Shown one piece after another: positions 7,507 through 14,890 of a stretch of DNA of 25,232 bases. This DNA is from Clostridiales bacterium (lineage in GTDB: Bacteria > Bacillota > Clostridia > Christensenellales > Aristaeellaceae). The notes below the pieces were generated by a model, which ran no database searches, was not told the DNA's origin, and worked only from the letters and a program-made list of their open reading frames with translations. Location: positions 1 through 25,232 of the forward strand of contig SFGO01000061.1 of assembly GCA_004556545.1 (NCBI GenBank). The letters run 5' to 3'. The translations under genes and the position numbers were made by a program. Numbering within the stretch: the first letter of the stretch is position 1; each line of letters begins with the position of its first letter.

Positions 7507-8523
7507 ATGAAAGCAGCGGTATTCTACGGAAAAGGCGACATTCGGGTGGACGAGCACTATTCCATGCCGGCGGTGGGGCCGGAGTCGGTGCTGATTCAGG
7601 TCAAAGCCTGCGGCGTATGCGGCACGGACGTACACATTTACGGCGGCGCACAGGGCGCGACGGAATGCAATCCGCCGGTGATTCTGGGGCACGAATTCAG
7701 CGGCGTGGTCACACAGGTGGGCAGCGCCGTCACCCGGGTCAAAGTGGGCGACCACGTGACCGTGAACCCCAACATCTCCTGCGACGCATGCGACCAGTGC
7801 CGCCGGGGCAATCCCCATTTCTGCGATTCCATGGCCGCCACCGGCGTGAACTACGACGGCGGCTTTGCCGAATACTGCGCCGTGCTGGAGCGGCAGGTGT
7901 TCAAGGTGCCGGAGGGCGTGCCTTTTGAGGAAGCGGCCCTGTGCGAGCCGGTGGCCTGCGCCCTGCACGGCATCGACCTGTGCGGCATCCAGCCCGGCGA
8001 CACGGTGATGATTATCGGCGGCGGCACCATCGGCATGATGATGCTGCAGCTGGCGCGGCTCAGCGGCGCGGTGCGGACTGTGGTGCTGGAGCCCAACGAA
8101 AAGCGCTTTGAGCTGGCGCGGAAGCTGGGGGCCGATCTGGTGCTGAATCCCCTGAAGGACGATGTGAAGGCGGAGCTAAATCGCAGCGGCTTTGACGACA
8201 TCCGCGTGACCATCGAGTGCGTGGGCCGTCCCGAGACGGTGCAGTACGCCATCGAATACGCGGGCAAGGCCGCCACGGCCATGATCTTCGGCCTGACCGA
8301 CCCGGACTGCGCCATCCCCTATTATCCCTTCCAGGCCTTCAAGAAGGAGCTGACCATCAAAACCTCCTACGTCAACCCGGACACCCAGGGCCGGGCCGCG
8401 GCGATCATCGCCTCCGGGCGACTGAACCTGCACGACCTCATCAGCGACCGGGTAGCCCTGAGCGACATCGGCACGGCCTTCCTGCCCGGCCCCCGCAACG
8501 GCAAAACGGTCATTTTGCCTTGA
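7507..8523 (+). CDS. Zinc-dependent medium-chain alcohol/polyol dehydrogenase
   Basis: A 338-residue NAD(P)-dependent dehydrogenase of the medium-chain family (sorbitol, threonine and galactitol-phosphate dehydrogenase branch). Catalytic zinc ligands: Cys38 (GVCGTD), His62-Glu63 (GHEF) and Glu147 (CEPVA). Structural zinc lobe: Cys92, Cys95, Cys98 and Cys106. Rossmann glycines: GGGTIG at 171-176. Motif content does not fix the substrate, so no symbol is given. AGGAGG lies about 10 nt before the ATG. It follows uvrC by 56 bp in the same direction, so co-transcription is likely although the functions are unrelated. A small GGGG/CCCC inverted repeat lies in the gap. Confidence 0.9.
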   Translation: MKAAVFYGKGDIRVDEHYSMPAVGPESVLIQVKACGVCGTDVHIYGGAQGATECNPPVILGHEFSGVVTQVGSAVTRVKVGDHVTVNPNISCDACDQCRRGNPHFCDSMAATGVNYDGGFAEYCAVLERQVFKVPEGVPFEEAALCEPVACALHGIDLCGIQPGDTVMIIGGGTIGMMMLQLARLSGAVRTVVLEPNEKRFELARKLGADLVLNPLKDDVKAELNRSGFDDIRVTIECVGRPETVQYAIEYAGKAATAMIFGLTDPDCAIPYYPFQAFKKELTIKTSYVNPDTQGRAAAIIASGRLNLHDLISDRVALSDIGTAFLPGPRNGKTVILP

Positions 8524-8549
8524 GTCTCTCCATTTTGTTTCTCTATTTC

Positions 8550-8620
8550 AGATTCAGACACTACTCGGACTTCGGGCTGTCCTCGGTGCTGCGCACTTTT
8601 CAGGGTGCGGCATTGCCTTA
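8550..8620 (-). repeat. Fragments of two dispersed repeat families
   Basis: Around 8558-8592 the reverse complement reads GCAGCACCGAGGACAGCC, closely matching the segment near 14762-14790 (AAGCACCGAGGAC...AGCCCGAAG). Just after, TGCGGCATTGCCTTA (about 8606-8620) matches the end of the inverted-repeat element seen intact at 17296-17439. So this 198-bp spacer between two genes is built from remnants of both families. Confidence 0.5.
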
Positions 8621-8721
8621 TCTTTTACAAACATTTTGCCTTAGTACGATAGCTCTCTTTCGGTTTCTCTGGTAAAGAAAAGATGGGCACTGAAAACACA
8701 GCTAAGAAAAGAGGCATGGAC

Positions 8722-8901
8722 ATGGCTTACAAAACCGTTGTGGTCGATTACGCGCCAAAGGCAAAGATCATGGCTGCTGAGGTAGAAGATACGGCGAATG
8801 AAATGGAACGGGACGGTTGGGAATTGGTAACATTTGCCATCACCGGTTCCGCCAAAGGCATTCTGGTTTTTCATCAACCGGACGAGAATCTGGAGGAATA
8901 A
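8722..8901 (+). CDS. Small DUF4177-like protein
   Basis: A 59-residue protein, MAYKTVVVDYAP... with the segment ANEMERDGWELVTFAI and a following beta-strand ending ILVFHQP. The pattern (YK-VV strand, then a helix running into DGWELV, then strands) is that of DUF4177-type small proteins; function unknown. ATG 8722 is preferred over ATG 8683 and 8716 because AGAGG lies 7 nt upstream and the family strand begins immediately after it. It is soluble and acidic. No clear terminator or own promoter was found. Confidence 0.65.
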   Translation: MAYKTVVVDYAPKAKIMAAEVEDTANEMERDGWELVTFAITGSAKGILVFHQPDENLEE

Positions 8902-9117
8902 CCGCTCGGGGGCTGGGAAAGCTCTCACGAGGAACATTCAAACGCCAACAGCCTCTTCGGCAAACCGTTTTCTGATTATGAGCGGGAGCCGAAGGGGCTT
9001 TTGCCTGTTTCCGAATCCGGCATGGACGCATCAAATGCCGCATCTTCCCTTCCCATTGGACTTTTTGGATGATGGGAAAGAAAATGCTGCCCTAGCATTG
9101 CCGCCTTTTGGGTCTGC
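8902..9117. other. Intergenic region without a recognisable gene
   Basis: About 280 bp separate the small gene from the DUF1003 gene; only the last part is explained (promoter at 9118-9146). The rest contains weak inverted repeats (for example TTCCCAT/ATGGGAA near 9050-9080) but no reading frame with a ribosome binding site and no strong terminator that I can support. Confidence 0.5.
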
Positions 9118-9146
9118 TTGAAAAGGCCGGAACATTCTGCTATGAT
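9118..9146 (+). promoter_or_regulatory. Promoter of the DUF1003 gene
   Basis: TTGAAA (9118-9123), 17 bp, TATGAT (9141-9146), with a TGC extension just before the -10. The expected start of transcription is about 30 nt before the ATG at 9182. The TGC-TATGAT-AAA block is the same as in the promoter at 20608-20616. Confidence 0.75.
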
Positions 9147-9181
9147 AAAACCAACGCCTGTACAGAAGGAGGGTTTGGCCT

Positions 9182-9712
9182 ATGAAAGAGAATCGGAAGC
9201 TGCTGAAAGAAGTGTTGAAGGACATCCGCCGGGATATGACGGACGAGGAAGTGCTGGCGCTTTTGGCGGACAGCCGGGTCTCCGTCAATCCATCGGAAGA
9301 AAAAGGAAAGGATACGCTGGGACAGCGCGCCGCAGATGCTATCGCCCGTTTTGCGGGAAGCTGGGCTTTCATCTTTTCGTTCACCGGCGGCTTAGTGCTA
9401 TGGATGGTAGTCAACGCCGTGCTGGCCAGCAGAGCTTTTGACCCGTATCCCTTCATTCTGTTGAATCTGGTGCTGTCCTGCGTCGCGGCCATTCAGGCGC
9501 CGCTGATCATGATGAGTCAGAACCGGCAGGAAGAAAAAGACCGCCGCAGAGCGGAAAACGACTATAAAGTCAATCTGAAAACCGAAATTATGATCGAAGA
9601 TCTCTATGATAAGGTCAATGCCATTTTGGCCAGACAAACCGCACTGGAAAAGCAGCTGCTTGCCCAGTGCCCTGAAAATAACGAAGCTAAGGCAAAGAAT
9701 GAACCGGCATAG
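9182..9712 (+). CDS. DUF1003 family membrane protein
   Basis: A 176-residue protein with the full DUF1003 signature: ADAIARFAGSWAFIF before the first membrane segment, a WMVVNA segment, FDPYPFILLNLVLS, then AAIQAPLIMMSQNRQ and the charged KDRRRAENDYKVNLKTE block. Two membrane helices (about 60-80 and 90-112) are followed by a cytoplasmic coiled-coil-like tail (EIMIEDLYDKVNAILARQTALEKQL). The N-terminal 45 residues are charged and less conserved. Function unknown. AAGGAGG lies 9 nt upstream of the ATG; it has its own promoter and a terminator at 9810-9852, so it is probably monocistronic. Confidence 0.9.
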   Translation: MKENRKLLKEVLKDIRRDMTDEEVLALLADSRVSVNPSEEKGKDTLGQRAADAIARFAGSWAFIFSFTGGLVLWMVVNAVLASRAFDPYPFILLNLVLSCVAAIQAPLIMMSQNRQEEKDRRRAENDYKVNLKTEIMIEDLYDKVNAILARQTALEKQLLAQCPENNEAKAKNEPA

Positions 9713-9809
9713 CAGGGCGGCGGCAAACCGGCCCCTTTTAAGGCAAAGACGCGCCAAAGAAAGAAAACCAAGCGCCTGCTAAACCGGAACTTTCCTTTTG
9801 GACACTCTA

Positions 9810-9852
9810 AAACCGCCGCCATGGACGCATTTTCCGTCCGTGGCGGCGGTTT
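9810..9852. terminator. Intrinsic terminator between DUF1003 gene and glnN
   Basis: A 12-bp perfect stem (AAACCGCCGCCA with TGGCGGCGGTTT) plus an inner GGACG/CGTCC pairing, followed on the plus strand by a long T/C-rich tract. It separates two convergent genes and probably acts in both directions. Confidence 0.85.
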
Positions 9853-9888
9853 CTTATTTCTTCTTTCTTTTCTCTTTTCTTCTCTTTT

Positions 9889-11976
9889 TCAGCCCTGCAG
9901 CATTTGCTGATAGGTGGGCATAGGCCAGTAATCGGCGCCTACCATGGTTTCCAGCAGGTCTCCGGCGGCGCGAAGCTCCGCCATGGCGGGCACGATCCGA
10001 TCCCGGGTGGCCTGCGCCTTTTCCAGCGTATCCTGAACCGGCGCGATTTCGTTCAATGCGCTTTGCAGGCTGTCGCAGCCCTTCGTCAGCCGGTCCATCT
10101 GCCGCTGAATATCGGTCAGGAGCCGGGTCTCGGTTTCCAGAGGCAGCGCGGGACAGAGCTGTTTTTTCTGCACGGCTTCCTGCGCCACCGCGCCGGAATA
10201 GGCAATGGCCGCGGGCAGGATCATCCGGCGGGCAATATCCAGCATGCTCAGGGCCTCGATATCGATGACCTTGACGTAGTTTTCCAGCTTGATTTCGTAG
10301 CGGCTGTGAACCTCCTGCGCGCTGAATACCTTCTGCCGCTCGAACACATCCAGATTTTTCTGATGGATGTAATAGGGCAGCGCGTCCACCGTGCTGGAAA
10401 GATTCAGAAGGCCCCGGCGGGCGGCTTCCTCTACCCAGGAGGCATCGTAGCCGTTGCCGTTGAAGATGATGCGCATGTGCTCCCGCAGGGTGCGGCGGAT
10501 CAGCTCGTCCACGGCGGATGTGAAGTTCTCCGCCTTTTCCAGCTCGTCGGCCATATGCATCAGGGTATCGGCGATGATGGTGTTCAGCACCACATTGGGG
10601 CCGGACACGCTCTGGCTGCTGCCCAGCGAACGGAACTCAAACTTGTTGCCCGTAAAAGCGAAGGGCGAGGTGCGGTTGCGGTCGGTGGAATCCTTGGGGA
10701 ACTTGGGCAGGATGTGTACGCCCAGCCGCATCTGATCCCGCTGATGGCTCTCATATTTGGAGGCGTTGACGATGGATTCAATGATCTCGTTGAGTTCATC
10801 GCCCAGAAAGACGGAAATAATGGCCGGCGGGGCCTCGTTGGCGCCCAGACGGTGATCGTTGCCCGCGTAGGCCACCGTGACCCGAAGAAGATCCTGATAA
10901 TCGTCCACAGCCGCCAGAATGGCGGACAGGAACAGCAAAAACTGCGCGTTCTCGCTGGGAGTATCGCCGGGCTCCAGCAGATTCACGCCCGTATCGGTGG
11001 AAAGGGAATAGTTATTGTGCTTGCCGCTGCCGTTGACCCCGCCGAAGGGCTTTTCGTGCAGAAGGCACACCATGCCGTGGCGGTCGGCCACTTTTTTCAT
11101 GATCTCCATGGTGAGCTGGTTATGGTCGGCGGCGATATTCACCGTGCTGAAAATCGGCGCCAGCTCGTGCTGGGAGGGGGCGACCTCGTTATGCTCGGTC
11201 TTGACCAGCACGCCCAGCTTCCACAGCTCCTCGTCCAGCTCCCGCATGAAGGCGTGGACCCGGGGCTTGATCGCCCCGAAGAAATGATCGTCCAATTCCT
11301 GTCCCTTGGGCGGCTTGGCCCCGTACAGGGTGCGCCCGGTCACAATCAGATCGGGCCGCTTGAGATAAAGGGCTTTATCGATCAGAAAATATTCCTGCTC
11401 CGTGCCCACGGTGGGATACACCCGCACGGCGGTCTGATTGCCGAACAGGCGCAGAATGCGCAGAGCCTGCTTATTCAAAGCCTGCATGGAGCGCAGCAGC
11501 GGCGTTTTCTTGTCCAGCGCCTGTCCGCCGTAGGAGCAGTAGGCCGTCGGGATGTACAGGGTCTCATCCTTGACGAAGGCGTAGCTGGTGGGATCCCACG
11601 TGGTATAGCCCCGGGCCTCGAAGGTGGCCCGCAGACCGCCCGAAGGGAACGAGCTGGCGTCCGTTTCGCCGCAGACCAGCTCCTTGCCGCTGAATTCGCA
11701 CAGCACCTTGCCGTTTTTCGGCGTTCCAATAAAGGAATCGTGCTTTTCAGCGGTCACGCCGGTCATGGGCTGGAACCAGTGGGTGTAGTGGGTCGCGCCT
11801 TTTTCCAGCGCCCAGTCCTTCATGGCGTTGGCGATCACGCCCGCCAGATTGGGATCCAGCGAACGGCCTTCCTCAATCGTCCGCCGCAGCGCCTGATAGA
11901 TCTCTTTGGGCAGGCGGCTTTGCATTACCGAATCGTCAAAGCAGTTTTCGCCGAAAATCACACTGGGATTCTCCAT
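9889..11976 (-). CDS. glnN: Glutamine synthetase type III (GSIII)
   Basis: A 695-residue protein; the right size for GSIII, which forms glutamine from glutamate, ammonia and ATP as a dodecamer. Seen: N-terminal MENPSVIFGENCFDDSVM, the GSIII block THWFQPMTG...KHDSF, GTEQEYFLID and EVAPSQHELAP (metal and substrate residues), FGGVNGSGKHNNYS, and NRTSPFAFTGNKFEFR. The frame stays open 5' to about 12291, but the ATG at 11976 has AAGGAGG 9 nt upstream and begins the family sequence, so the extension is rejected. It stands alone with its own promoter. No nitrogen-regulatory site is recognisable in the leader. Confidence 0.96.
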   Translation of the reverse strand: MENPSVIFGENCFDDSVMQSRLPKEIYQALRRTIEEGRSLDPNLAGVIANAMKDWALEKGATHYTHWFQPMTGVTAEKHDSFIGTPKNGKVLCEFSGKELVCGETDASSFPSGGLRATFEARGYTTWDPTSYAFVKDETLYIPTAYCSYGGQALDKKTPLLRSMQALNKQALRILRLFGNQTAVRVYPTVGTEQEYFLIDKALYLKRPDLIVTGRTLYGAKPPKGQELDDHFFGAIKPRVHAFMRELDEELWKLGVLVKTEHNEVAPSQHELAPIFSTVNIAADHNQLTMEIMKKVADRHGMVCLLHEKPFGGVNGSGKHNNYSLSTDTGVNLLEPGDTPSENAQFLLFLSAILAAVDDYQDLLRVTVAYAGNDHRLGANEAPPAIISVFLGDELNEIIESIVNASKYESHQRDQMRLGVHILPKFPKDSTDRNRTSPFAFTGNKFEFRSLGSSQSVSGPNVVLNTIIADTLMHMADELEKAENFTSAVDELIRRTLREHMRIIFNGNGYDASWVEEAARRGLLNLSSTVDALPYYIHQKNLDVFERQKVFSAQEVHSRYEIKLENYVKVIDIEALSMLDIARRMILPAAIAYSGAVAQEAVQKKQLCPALPLETETRLLTDIQRQMDRLTKGCDSLQSALNEIAPVQDTLEKAQATRDRIVPAMAELRAAGDLLETMVGADYWPMPTYQQMLQG

Positions 11977-12010
11977 CCGTTGTTTCCTCCTTGGAATGCT
12001 CATCCCAAAG

Positions 12011-12039
12011 AGCATAACACAATTCCCTTTTGGATACAA
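12011..12039 (-). promoter_or_regulatory. Promoter of glnN
   Basis: Minus strand TTGTAT (12034-12039), 17 bp, TATGCT (12011-12016), with TGTGT preceding the -10. Transcription would start near 12004, about 28 nt before the ATG. Confidence 0.65.
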
Positions 12040-12072
12040 TAAATACTTTGGCCAATGGACGGCCCATCGCGA

Positions 12073-12101
12073 TTGACGCTCGCCATGGGCTATGCTGCAA
12101 T
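12073..12101 (+). promoter_or_regulatory. Candidate promoter of the holin-like toxin mRNA
   Basis: TTGACG (12073-12078), 17 bp, TGCAAT (12096-12101). The -35 is good and the -10 weak. It gives a leader of about 85 nt containing a GAAGCAT/ATGCTTC inverted repeat. The region lies between the divergent glnN promoter and the toxin ORF. Confidence 0.4.
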
Positions 12102-12192
12102 GCCCTTGAAGCATCCATGCTTCCGGCAGGAAGGAACAGGATGACGCTTGGCTGATGCCCTCTTTTTGTACCAATGAAAAGGGGGTGAGAAC

Positions 12193-12273
12193 ATGAGTGA
12201 TTTCGAAATGCTTTCGATCGTTCTCATGATCATTTCCCTCGTCGTTGCTCTTTTGCATAGCGAGAAGAAATAA
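12193..12273 (+). CDS. Holin-like toxin peptide (type I toxin-antitoxin toxin)
   Basis: A 26-residue peptide starting MSDFEMLSIVLMIISL and ending HSEKK: a short N-terminal segment, one membrane helix (about residues 7-21) and a charged Lys-Lys end. This is the form of the small putative holin-like toxins (Hol-Tox) and resembles BsrG/TxpA-type membrane toxins of Firmicutes. GGGGGTGAG lies just upstream at good spacing. The stop codon overlaps the U-tract of a convergent antisense RNA, and the mRNA would run on to the hairpin at 12417-12450, so the long 3' untranslated region would be complementary to that RNA. Inferred role: toxicity by membrane damage if the antisense RNA is lost. It is too short to show family membership beyond doubt. 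Confidence 0.75.
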   Translation: MSDFEMLSIVLMIISLVVALLHSEKK

Positions 12274-12363
12274 AAAAAGCCGACCCGTCATCCAGCGCTA
12301 ACTGTGATGGCGGGTCTCATCTCATCAAGAGGGGAGAAGCCAACCACTGCGTCATCCCTTCCT
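12272..12363 (-). ncRNA. Antisense RNA opposing the holin-like toxin mRNA
   Basis: The minus-strand promoter at 12370-12397 would start an RNA near 12363. It ends at a textbook terminator: stem GACCCGCCATC / GATGACGGGTC (12282-12316, one G-U pair), then GGC and seven U (12278-12272). The product is about 90 nt, fully complementary to the 3' untranslated part of the toxin transcript and reaching its stop codon. This 3'-end overlap is the arrangement of BsrG/SR4 and TxpA/RatA in Bacillus subtilis. No ORF with a ribosome binding site is visible in it. Confidence 0.7.
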
Positions 12364-12369
12364 GCCGTT

Positions 12370-12397
12370 ATTATATCACGAATAGCGGGCGTGTCAA
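12370..12397 (-). promoter_or_regulatory. Near-consensus promoter of the antisense RNA
   Basis: Minus strand TTGACA (12392-12397) and TATAAT (12370-12375): both hexamers are perfect, with a 16-bp spacer. Apart from the spacer length it is the best promoter in the window, yet no protein-coding gene follows it; the only downstream product is the short antisense RNA. Confidence 0.85.
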
Positions 12398-12416
12398 CCG
12401 GTCGAATCCAACAGCG

Positions 12417-12450
12417 GCGCCCTGCGGAGCAGCTTCCGCAGGGCGCTTTT
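12417..12450 (+). terminator. Intrinsic terminator of the toxin mRNA
   Basis: An 11-bp perfect stem (GCGCCCTGCGG with CCGCAGGGCGC), followed on the plus strand by TTTT. It ends plus-strand transcription just before the convergent regulator gene and may also slow transcripts leaving that gene. Confidence 0.75.
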
Positions 12451-12459
12451 CGTATGTTT

Positions 12460-13062
12460 TTATGATTTCTGTTCTTTTTCAGGCCGCTTCCGCAGGCGGG
12501 AGGTCAGAAAAACCACCAGCCAGGCCGGGGCCAGCAGCAGGTACAGCTGCCAGTAGTTCTGCTTTCCGAAATACAGGAAAGAGAAGTACAGCGACGCTAC
12601 GATGGAAAGAATCAGCGCGCCGATGATCAGATAGTTGTGCCTCCCCTGCTCCAGAACGGAGTTGAGCACCAGCAGCACCAGCATGGAGAAAAGAATGGCA
12701 TAGATAAAAATGATCCATACCAGATTTCCCAGCATCCACAGCGAGATAAACAGAATCAGCGCCAGCATCCAGACGCCTGTCACGGATAGAAGCATAATGA
12801 TCTGATTGCTGTAGGCAGGCTTTTTCTTTCGGGGGTCCTGATCCCAGCCGTCATGGGGATTGAGCAGGTAGTCCACGGTCACGCCGAAGATCTCGCTCAT
12901 TTTTTTGAGCACATAAGCGTCCGGCACCGCTTCGGCCCGCTCCCATTTGGAGACGGATTTGTCGGAATAGTTGATCAGCCCCGCCAGTTCAGACTGCGTC
13001 ATGCCCGCCTTCTGGCGAAGGTTGATGATGTTGCTGGCGGTGGTGTACTTCAAATCATCCAT
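12460..13062 (-). CDS. Xre-family HTH regulator with four membrane segments
   Basis: A 200-residue protein. An N-terminal helix-turn-helix of the HTH_3/Xre type (residues 8-66: IINLRQKAGMTQSELAGLIN, SDKSVSKWERAEAVPD, LKKMSEIFGVTVDYLL) is joined by a short charged linker to about four membrane helices (roughly 86-108, 112-134, 144-166, 171-188) and a basic tail. Such membrane-bound Xre proteins are common in Clostridia and their targets are generally unknown. The ATG lies 10 nt after the dnaN stop codon, and the GAGG partly overlapping that stop can serve as ribosome binding site, so it should be co-transcribed with dnaN. Confidence 0.85.
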   Translation of the reverse strand: MDDLKYTTASNIINLRQKAGMTQSELAGLINYSDKSVSKWERAEAVPDAYVLKKMSEIFGVTVDYLLNPHDGWDQDPRKKKPAYSNQIIMLLSVTGVWMLALILFISLWMLGNLVWIIFIYAILFSMLVLLVLNSVLEQGRHNYLIIGALILSIVASLYFSFLYFGKQNYWQLYLLLAPAWLVVFLTSRLRKRPEKEQKS

Positions 13063-13072
13063 TGGCCACGCC

Positions 13073-14188
13073 TCAGTTGTACACGCGAACCGGCAGCACC
13101 AAATAGAGGTAGCCGTCCCCGTCCATGGGGCAGATCACGCACGGGCTGACGGGCGTATTCATGCTCAGGGTGCAGCATTCTTCGTCCACGTTGCGGATCA
13201 CGTCGCTGATGTAGCGGCTGTTGAAGGCGATCTCGATATCCACGCCCTCCAGATGGGCTTCCATTTCTTCCCGAACGTCGCCCATTTCGCTGTTGGAGGT
13301 GATGGTCAGGGAGCCCTGAGAGGCTTTCATGCGGATCAGATTGTTCTTTCCCTCTTTGGCCATCAGGCTGGCGCGCTCGATAGCGTCCTGCAGCTCCTTG
13401 CGCTTGACGGTCACGCGGGTCTGCCAGGAGGTGGGCAGAATCTGCTTGTAGTTGATGTATTCGCCGGCCAGCAGGCTGGTTACGACGGTGGTGTTGCCAA
13501 TGACGGCCATCATATGGGTATTGTCCAGATGGAAGGTGGCCATTTCGTCGGTGTCTTCCATGATATGGGTCAGCTCGGTCATGACCCGGCCTGGGATGAT
13601 CGCCTTGATCTCTTCCTTATCGTCCGGCAGCACGAAGTCGCCGTGGTAGCGCTGCAGGGCCAGACGGAAGCCGTCCAGACCCACCAGATGCAGCTCGGTG
13701 CGGCTGACCTCCATCAGACAGCCGGTCAGAGCCTGACGGCTTTCCTGCACGGCGATGGCAAAGGTCACTTTGGAGATCATGTCCTTCAGCTTGCCCTGGG
13801 GGAAGTGAAGGGCGAAGGTGCCGGACAGATCCTTCATCTGGGGGAATTCGTCGGTCGCTACGCCGGTGATGGTGGAGCGGCTCTGGCCGCAGCGGATGGT
13901 CACGGCCATTTTTTCGTTCATGGTAAAGGTAACGGTGCCCTCGGGCAGCTTGCGGACGATCTCCGTTAGAAGACGGCCGGGCAGAATGACCTGACCGGGC
14001 TCGGCCACGGTGGCGGCTACCTGGGTCTTGATGCTCAGGGAGCCGTCGGAGCATTGCAGCAGTACGCCGTCCTCATCGCAGGAGAGCAGCACGCCTTCCA
14101 GAATCTGCATGGCAGGGCGGGAGCTCAGAGCCCGGGTGGCGTTTTGCAGGCCGTAGAACAAATCTTGGGCGGAACATTCAAACTTCAT
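13073..14188 (-). CDS. dnaN: DNA polymerase III beta subunit (sliding clamp)
   Basis: A 371-residue protein; normal length for the DnaN clamp, which encircles DNA as a dimer and tethers the replicative polymerase. Seen: N-terminal MKFECSAQDLFYGLQNATRALSSRP with the following ILEGVLL block, PGRLLTEIVRKLP of domain 1, and the C-terminal CVICPMDGDGYLYLVLPVRVYN, equivalent to the family P-(V/M)-R end that binds clamp partners. GGAGG lies 7 nt before the ATG. It is transcribed away from the origin-like region at 14205-14640, as in the usual dnaA-oriC-dnaN order, but dnaA is missing from the other side. Confidence 0.97.
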   Translation of the reverse strand: MKFECSAQDLFYGLQNATRALSSRPAMQILEGVLLSCDEDGVLLQCSDGSLSIKTQVAATVAEPGQVILPGRLLTEIVRKLPEGTVTFTMNEKMAVTIRCGQSRSTITGVATDEFPQMKDLSGTFALHFPQGKLKDMISKVTFAIAVQESRQALTGCLMEVSRTELHLVGLDGFRLALQRYHGDFVLPDDKEEIKAIIPGRVMTELTHIMEDTDEMATFHLDNTHMMAVIGNTTVVTSLLAGEYINYKQILPTSWQTRVTVKRKELQDAIERASLMAKEGKNNLIRMKASQGSLTITSNSEMGDVREEMEAHLEGVDIEIAFNSRYISDVIRNVDEECCTLSMNTPVSPCVICPMDGDGYLYLVLPVRVYN

Positions 14189-14204
14189 TTCGGAACCTCC
14201 GATC

Positions 14205-14640
14205 CAATCCGATGTAGTAGTAATAAATTTCAGTAGTAGTAGTAGGGGCTGTGGAAACCGTGGAAAAGCGGGTCAATCCCTTTTCCGCAAAGGGAAAATC
14301 CCCATGGAATCCCCGTGGAAAAGAAGGAGGATTTCCCCACGTTTTCCACGGCTCGCCCCGCTTCGGCAGGTTGGGAAGGGCTTTTGGCAGGTCATGTCAG
14401 CGTCCTGAAAAGCTCTTCTTTCCAAAATTCTCTCTGAACGGGGTTTTTTCCTGCCTTTTTGGGGGAAATAATCGGCAAAAACCCTGTCAGCTTTTGCGGA
14501 TTCCCGTCGGTTTTCCACGTTTCCACAGGCTGTGGAAAAGCGAGTATGGAAAACCTTTTTCTTTTTGCGGCAAAGGGTTTGGGAATCGCTTCCATATTTT
14601 TTCCGAACTGTTTTCAACAGGCGCTCCCGAAAAAAAGGCA
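14205..14640. other. oriC: Chromosomal replication origin (oriC) region
   Basis: Gene-free, directly upstream of dnaN. DnaA-box-like nonamers (TTTTCCACA/G and complements) occur at 14250-14258, 14259-14267, 14314-14322, 14342-14350, 14511-14519, 14519-14527 and 14531-14539, with looser ones at 14545-14553 and 14611-14619. Two inverted pairs stand out: 14313-14322 with 14342-14351, and TTTCCACA/TGTGGAAA around 14520-14538. Between the boxes and dnaN lie a GC cluster GGGGC (14245-14249) and TAG repeats (14234-14245), then a second TAGTAGTAATAA run (14215-14226). Boxes, GC cluster, trio, dnaN is the order of the basal unwinding system known in Bacillus subtilis. Confidence 0.8.
14234..14245 (+). 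other. DnaA-trio element
   Basis: Four tandem TAG triplets, i.e. 3'-GAT-GAT-GAT-GAT-5' as in the DnaA-trio, separated by a short GC cluster from DnaA-box-like TGTGGAAAC (14250-14258). A second trio-like run lies at 14215-14226. This is where DnaA would load on single-stranded DNA and opening would begin. Confidence 0.75.
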
Positions 14641-14664
14641 GCGGGAAGCCGTCTTTTCCGGGCG

Positions 14665-14890
14665 GTTTCAGAGTGTCAAAAAAGTGGAGGTGCAGGAGGC
14701 ACTGCCTCCTGCCGGGGTTATAGGGGCAGAGCCCCTAACCCTTGTGCCGCAGCACTTTCCCCGCAAGCACCGAGGACGAGGACAGCCCGAAGGGCTACCG
14801 CAGTCCGAAGCCCGCCACGCCATGTGGCGGGCCGCAAAGCGCTGTTTGCGGGCAATAGCGGCCAACTTGGGTTTTTTCGACAGACTGAAG
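14665..14890. mobile_element. Putative small non-autonomous element (GCAGGAGGC-hairpin repeat, copy 2)
   Basis: About 225 bp bounded by imperfect inverted ends: TTTCAGAGTGTCAAAAAA (14665-14682) and the complement of TTTTTTCGACAGACTGAAG (about 14871-14889). Inside are successive hairpins: CAGGAGGC-ACT-GCCTCCTG, TAGGGGC-AGA-GCCCCTA, and GCCCGCCAC-GCCAT-GTGGCGGGC. It holds no plausible gene. A 21-bp direct repeat (GAAGCCGTC[T/C]TTTCCGGGCGG, 14645-14665 and 14887-14907) flanks it. It shares modules with 4499-4590 and about 8558-8592. It sits between the origin region and crh. Confidence 0.55.

Noticed and set aside
11977..12291. N-terminal extension of glutamine synthetase to 800 residues
   Set aside because: The ATG at 11976 has an ideal ribosome binding site and the family start, and a promoter lies inside the extension.
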